Origin: Isochrysis galbana
Lineage: Eukaryota; Haptophyta; Isochrysidales; Isochrysidaceae
Direction of reading: 5' to 3'
DNA: 64,000 nt
Assembly: GCA_018136815.1 (NCBI GenBank)
Contig: CM030937.1
Span: 1,626,679-1,690,678, forward strand
A program made the position numbers and the translations under genes. Below the pieces are notes generated by a model. That model ran no database searches. It was not told the DNA's origin and saw nothing but the letters and a program-made list of their open reading frames with translations. How positions within the stretch are numbered: position 1 is the first letter of the stretch; the number at the start of each line of letters is the position of its first letter. Positions 61,390-64,000 of the stretch are shown here, piece after piece.

Positions 61390-61580
61390 GCGAAGGCTTG
61401 GCGGTCTTCGTGTCGTCGTCCCCCGTGATATTGCAAGTGTAGCGTTGTTGTAGGCTCGTCTGCATCATCAATGTACTCGGGGTCGGACCGGTCAATCATG
61501 GTTGGCGTCCCGTGGTTGTTACGGTAGTGGTGATGCGCCTCCACTTGCGGAGGTGCGGCTGCAGCTTGCTTATGGTTATT
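61390..61580 (-). pseudogene. Inverted partial copy of the His-rich segment
   Basis: The minus strand reads AAAAPPQVEAHHHYRNNHGT then PTMIDRSDPEYIDDAD. The plus gene at 60560-60665 has AAAAPPPVEVHHHYHHNHGT and PTMMIDRSDPAYIDAADV. The copy covers about 35 codons, lacks the N-terminal module and the Cys-rich end, and changes frame afterwards. It therefore appears to be a nonfunctional inverted duplication. Confidence 0.65.
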
Positions 61581-62340
61581 TATGGTGTTGGTATTGCAAC
61601 CTTTTCTCATAATAGATAATAGAGTTCGAGCTGTGGAGCGGCACCTTGTGCCCTCCCCACAGGGCACGAACTCCCCTCGGCCCTCGGGGGTTCGATTTTT
61701 GCACCGCTTCGTGCTCTGTCATTTTCATTTGGCGCGCGGATGAGCTGAGGCCCGGGCGCGCTGCGAAGCGCGAAGCGCCACCTAGCATCATCGCTATCAT
61801 CAGCGCACCAGCACCTGGGCCTCAGGCCCCAATTGGCCGCGAGGTGCACTCCCACGCCCGCACGGGCCTGCCTTCGAGCTAAGCTTCCCATTGCTCTCCA
61901 CTATCCTGTCCGCCAAGAGGGGGTAGCTACCGATCCACGTGGCGCCGGCCCCCCTGACACCTATAAGCCACAATTATGTGCAGCCCACTTTCTACTGTCT
62001 GGCTTAGGTGCCCTGGGGCGGAGCGCGGTGCAGCGGGACGGGCAACGGCAGAACATTTCAGCCCCGTCCCGTGGTGAGACGGTAGCCATCGCGATGGCAG
62101 GCGGCTCGGGGCGCTGAGTGACACTTCACATTTGAGCTGGCGAATAGCATATGCATGTGAGAGCGCGCTCATGCGCACCTACAGATACCGCGAAAGCCGA
62201 AGGCCAGCGCGCCAAGCGCACGCGCTCAGAGGCTTGGGATGGGGTTCCGTGCATTTCGTAGTCGTTTTCTTGGCACAGTGGGCGGCGGTGGTGGCCTCTA
62301 CTGATTGTATGGGACCATTCCTTGTTGCTTGGCACGTGGA
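61581..62340. other. Intergenic stretch, no gene recognised
   Basis: No domain-bearing frame. AGGCCCGGGCGCGC-type GC-rich sequence near 61745. Confidence 0.35.
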
Positions 62341-62639
62341 AGCAACTATTATCGGCTAGCAATGAACTTCGCGCCACTGTCCCGCACGTGCACGCATGGT
62401 ATCATCTGCGCTGCGAACCCGGCGCACTGTACCACACGCACACAGCCCTTGCAAGCAACACTGAAAACAAGAGGGCCCCAATGCGCGCGAAGCACGAGAA
62501 ATATCGCGCGGTCAAGTGGAACATGCGCTCTCATTGCCAACAAGGTAGGCGCGAGTCGGTCTCAGCGTTGAAACTAGCGTACGGATGGCAGGGTCCTGAG
62601 CGTTTCCGTCAGCCGATGTGGTCCGTCAACCCGAATTGA
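62322..62639 (+). CDS. Possible terminal exon, unrecognised
   Basis: The frame ending at 62639 reads LRATVPHVHAWYHLRCEPGA and then HEKYRAVKWNMRSHCQQ with balanced composition. It could be the last exon of a plus-strand gene converging on the proteasome gene. No start, upstream exon or family can be shown. Confidence 0.2.
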   Translation: MLLGTWKQLLSASNELRATVPHVHAWYHLRCEPGALYHTHTALASNTENKRAPMRAKHEKYRAVKWNMRSHCQQGRRESVSALKLAYGWQGPERFRQPMWSVNPN

Positions 62640-62711
62640 TGCGACCCAGCTTTCTCTCGCGCAGCCACTGAAGTGATGATCCGTGGCACAAGAGGTTCGT
62701 GGTTGGCACGC

Positions 62712-64000
62712 CTAGGCGTCAGCGGAGGCAGACTCGATCTTCGCAATGTCCAGCAGTTTCTGTGACTCGGCCTCCGAAAGCTGTGTGTACTTCACCTTGC
62801 CGTCAACGCGGGTGAGCGTCACGAGGTCGAAGTTATCGGGCGTGAGCGTGGTGGCGTCCGCTGTCTTGGTGAGCACCTTGATGGCCAGTTGCAGCGCTTC
62901 CGAGAGGGGGATGATCTTCTCCTATATCAAATGGTGTGGGCGCAATTCAGCCGGGAGAGGCAACTCTTGTGAGGCTCAGTGGGCTTACCGCTAACTTCTG
63001 CCCTTGCCGCCTCATGGGCTCATGCAAAGGGAGATGGCCACGAGGAGCAGCGAACACGCCGCGGCTGTGTGACATGCGTGCTTGCCTTGTACTCTTGCTT
63101 CAGGAGCGAGGTGGCCGCCTTTTCGTTAGCCCCAATGCAAGTAGCCCGCCACCCATTGTAGTTGCCAGAAGGGTCACTCTGTGGGTGGCATGGCATGACA
63201 TTCAGTCATAGCCTCCATATTCGTGCAACGAATTCAGGGCAATCGTGTGCGCACAGAGACTGCATTCTCTATCGCACAGGGGCGTTCCCTCCGCCCAAAT
63301 CAAGATGGATGCCAATCCTATCGCGACGATGAAAAGCGGTAGGCCAGAGGCTCGGAGACCTTCACCTGATACAGCTGAAAACCATGGATCGCATCCCAAC
63401 CAGCAAAGAGCATCGACACACCAAATGGACGCAGTCCTACACCACAGATGTGCAGCGCTCATGAGCAACACCATGCGAGCGCGGAAGGGATGTCAAAACA
63501 TTGTAGGAGCCCTTCACCAAACTGCTGCACACCACAGCACCTCACCTCCGTACTGAGTGTATGCCTGCTTCTCGTCGCAAAGTCGCTGCACGAGCTGCTC
63601 AACAGGCTGCGGTTCCTGGTAGTTGTACAGGTAGCGCTGCGCGTGAAGCCGCGCCTGGTTAATTAGAATGTTGGCATCGGCCGTGATGCCAGCAACAGCG
63701 CACGCAACGTGGTCGTCGATCATGTACCTGCGATCGAGGGCGTTGCCAACCACTCTGGGCGGAGGCTCTGCAATGCCGAGAGGCGTTATGATTCGCATGG
63801 CCATGAGAAAACGTCGCTGCGGCGCCACCCGGCAGCGCCACGCACATCTTCTCTGAGCTTTTCGCTGGCTCAAGGAGCTTCGAACTCATCTTTTTCTCGG
63901 CAGCAAGAACAACACCATCGCTCGCCAGCACCCCGAGCGCGGTCCCCGCATGCGAGATTGCCTCCATGGCGTACTCGACCTGGTAAAGCCGACCCTCCGG
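62712..64000 (-). CDS. PSMA4: Proteasome subunit alpha type 4 (5' end outside window)
   Basis: 20S core-particle alpha-ring subunit (PSMA4/Pre9). Minus-strand exons: 64000-63846, 63727-63546, 63436-63366, 63178-63086 and 62921-62712 (236 codons plus stop). Seen: [20 protein letters not shown] (the alpha-subunit signature), [94 protein letters not shown] and [20 protein letters not shown], all in family order. Introns are GT-AG except the fourth, which uses a GC donor (AAG|GCAAGC). Only the first 13 residues are missing, and they are found beside the gap at 13832-13870. The total of about 249 aa fits the family (261 in human). Confidence 0.92.

Noticed and set aside
1-64000. Prokaryotic contamination or gene cluster
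   Set aside because: Multiple spliced genes, plastid leaders, an HDEL signal, TRAPP and proteasome genes show eukaryotic nuclear DNA; no operon organisation is seen.

Overview
This window is eukaryotic nuclear DNA. It is GC-rich, its genes are interrupted by short GT-AG introns of roughly 50-220 bp (one GC-AG), and between the genes it is crowded with simple repeats, low-copy repeats and small terminal-inverted-repeat (TIR) elements. Two plastid-type transporters (a BASS family transporter and a triose-phosphate-translocator-like protein) begin with a hydrophobic signal-peptide-like leader followed by a basic/proline-rich stretch. That layout is expected for an alga whose plastid came from secondary endosymbiosis. 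With the high GC and intron style, a haptophyte-like microalga is the best guess; this is inference, not proof. Two 100-N gaps (13732-13831 and 27832-27931) show that this is a scaffold of at least three contigs.

Region by region. 1-10 kb: a nicotinate phosphoribosyltransferase running off the left edge, an ER-lumenal JMJD8-like protein with ShKT and ankyrin regions and a C-terminal HDEL, and a DDE_1/pogo-type transposase split by a frameshift. 10-14 kb: a BTB/POZ protein, an unclear small ORF, and, at the edge of the first gap, the first 13 codons of proteasome subunit alpha type 4. 14-22 kb: pyrimidine-rich DNA, unrecognised and frameshifted ORFs on the minus strand, a Stowaway-like TIR element, a stand-alone lipoyl-domain protein, and an AT-rich orphan ORF with repeated flanks. 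22-28 kb: a 1.1 kb GGAGAGA satellite touching the start codon of TRAPPC8. 28-43 kb: a BASS transporter, tandem repeats, a retrotransposon remnant with a nested DNA element, and a PC-esterase-like protein. 43-52 kb: the sugar-phosphate translocator, a short ankyrin ORF whose stop codon sits in a transposon end, a METTL21-like methyltransferase and a GYF-domain protein. 52-64 kb: an RMDN-like TPR protein, ankyrin fragments on both strands, an orphan ORF, a tRNA-like SINE, a His/Cys-rich protein with an inverted partial copy, and most of the proteasome alpha-4 gene running off the right edge.

The host genes are ordinary housekeeping functions (NAD salvage, trafficking, proteasome, plastid transport) with no operon-like logic. 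The two most interesting points are structural. First, the proteasome alpha-4 start beside the first gap and its remainder at the right edge abut exactly in frame, which suggests misordered contigs. Second, a collection of small TIR elements can be defined directly, several with target-site duplications: three hAT-like elements with perfect 8-bp duplications, a TA-flanked Stowaway-like element, a TAGGGCGGTC-ended element with a 7-bp duplication whose removal restores a reading frame, and a TACAAGTAGG-ended pair. Several promoters also carry clusters of a GAGTACTC/CTAGAGTA motif.
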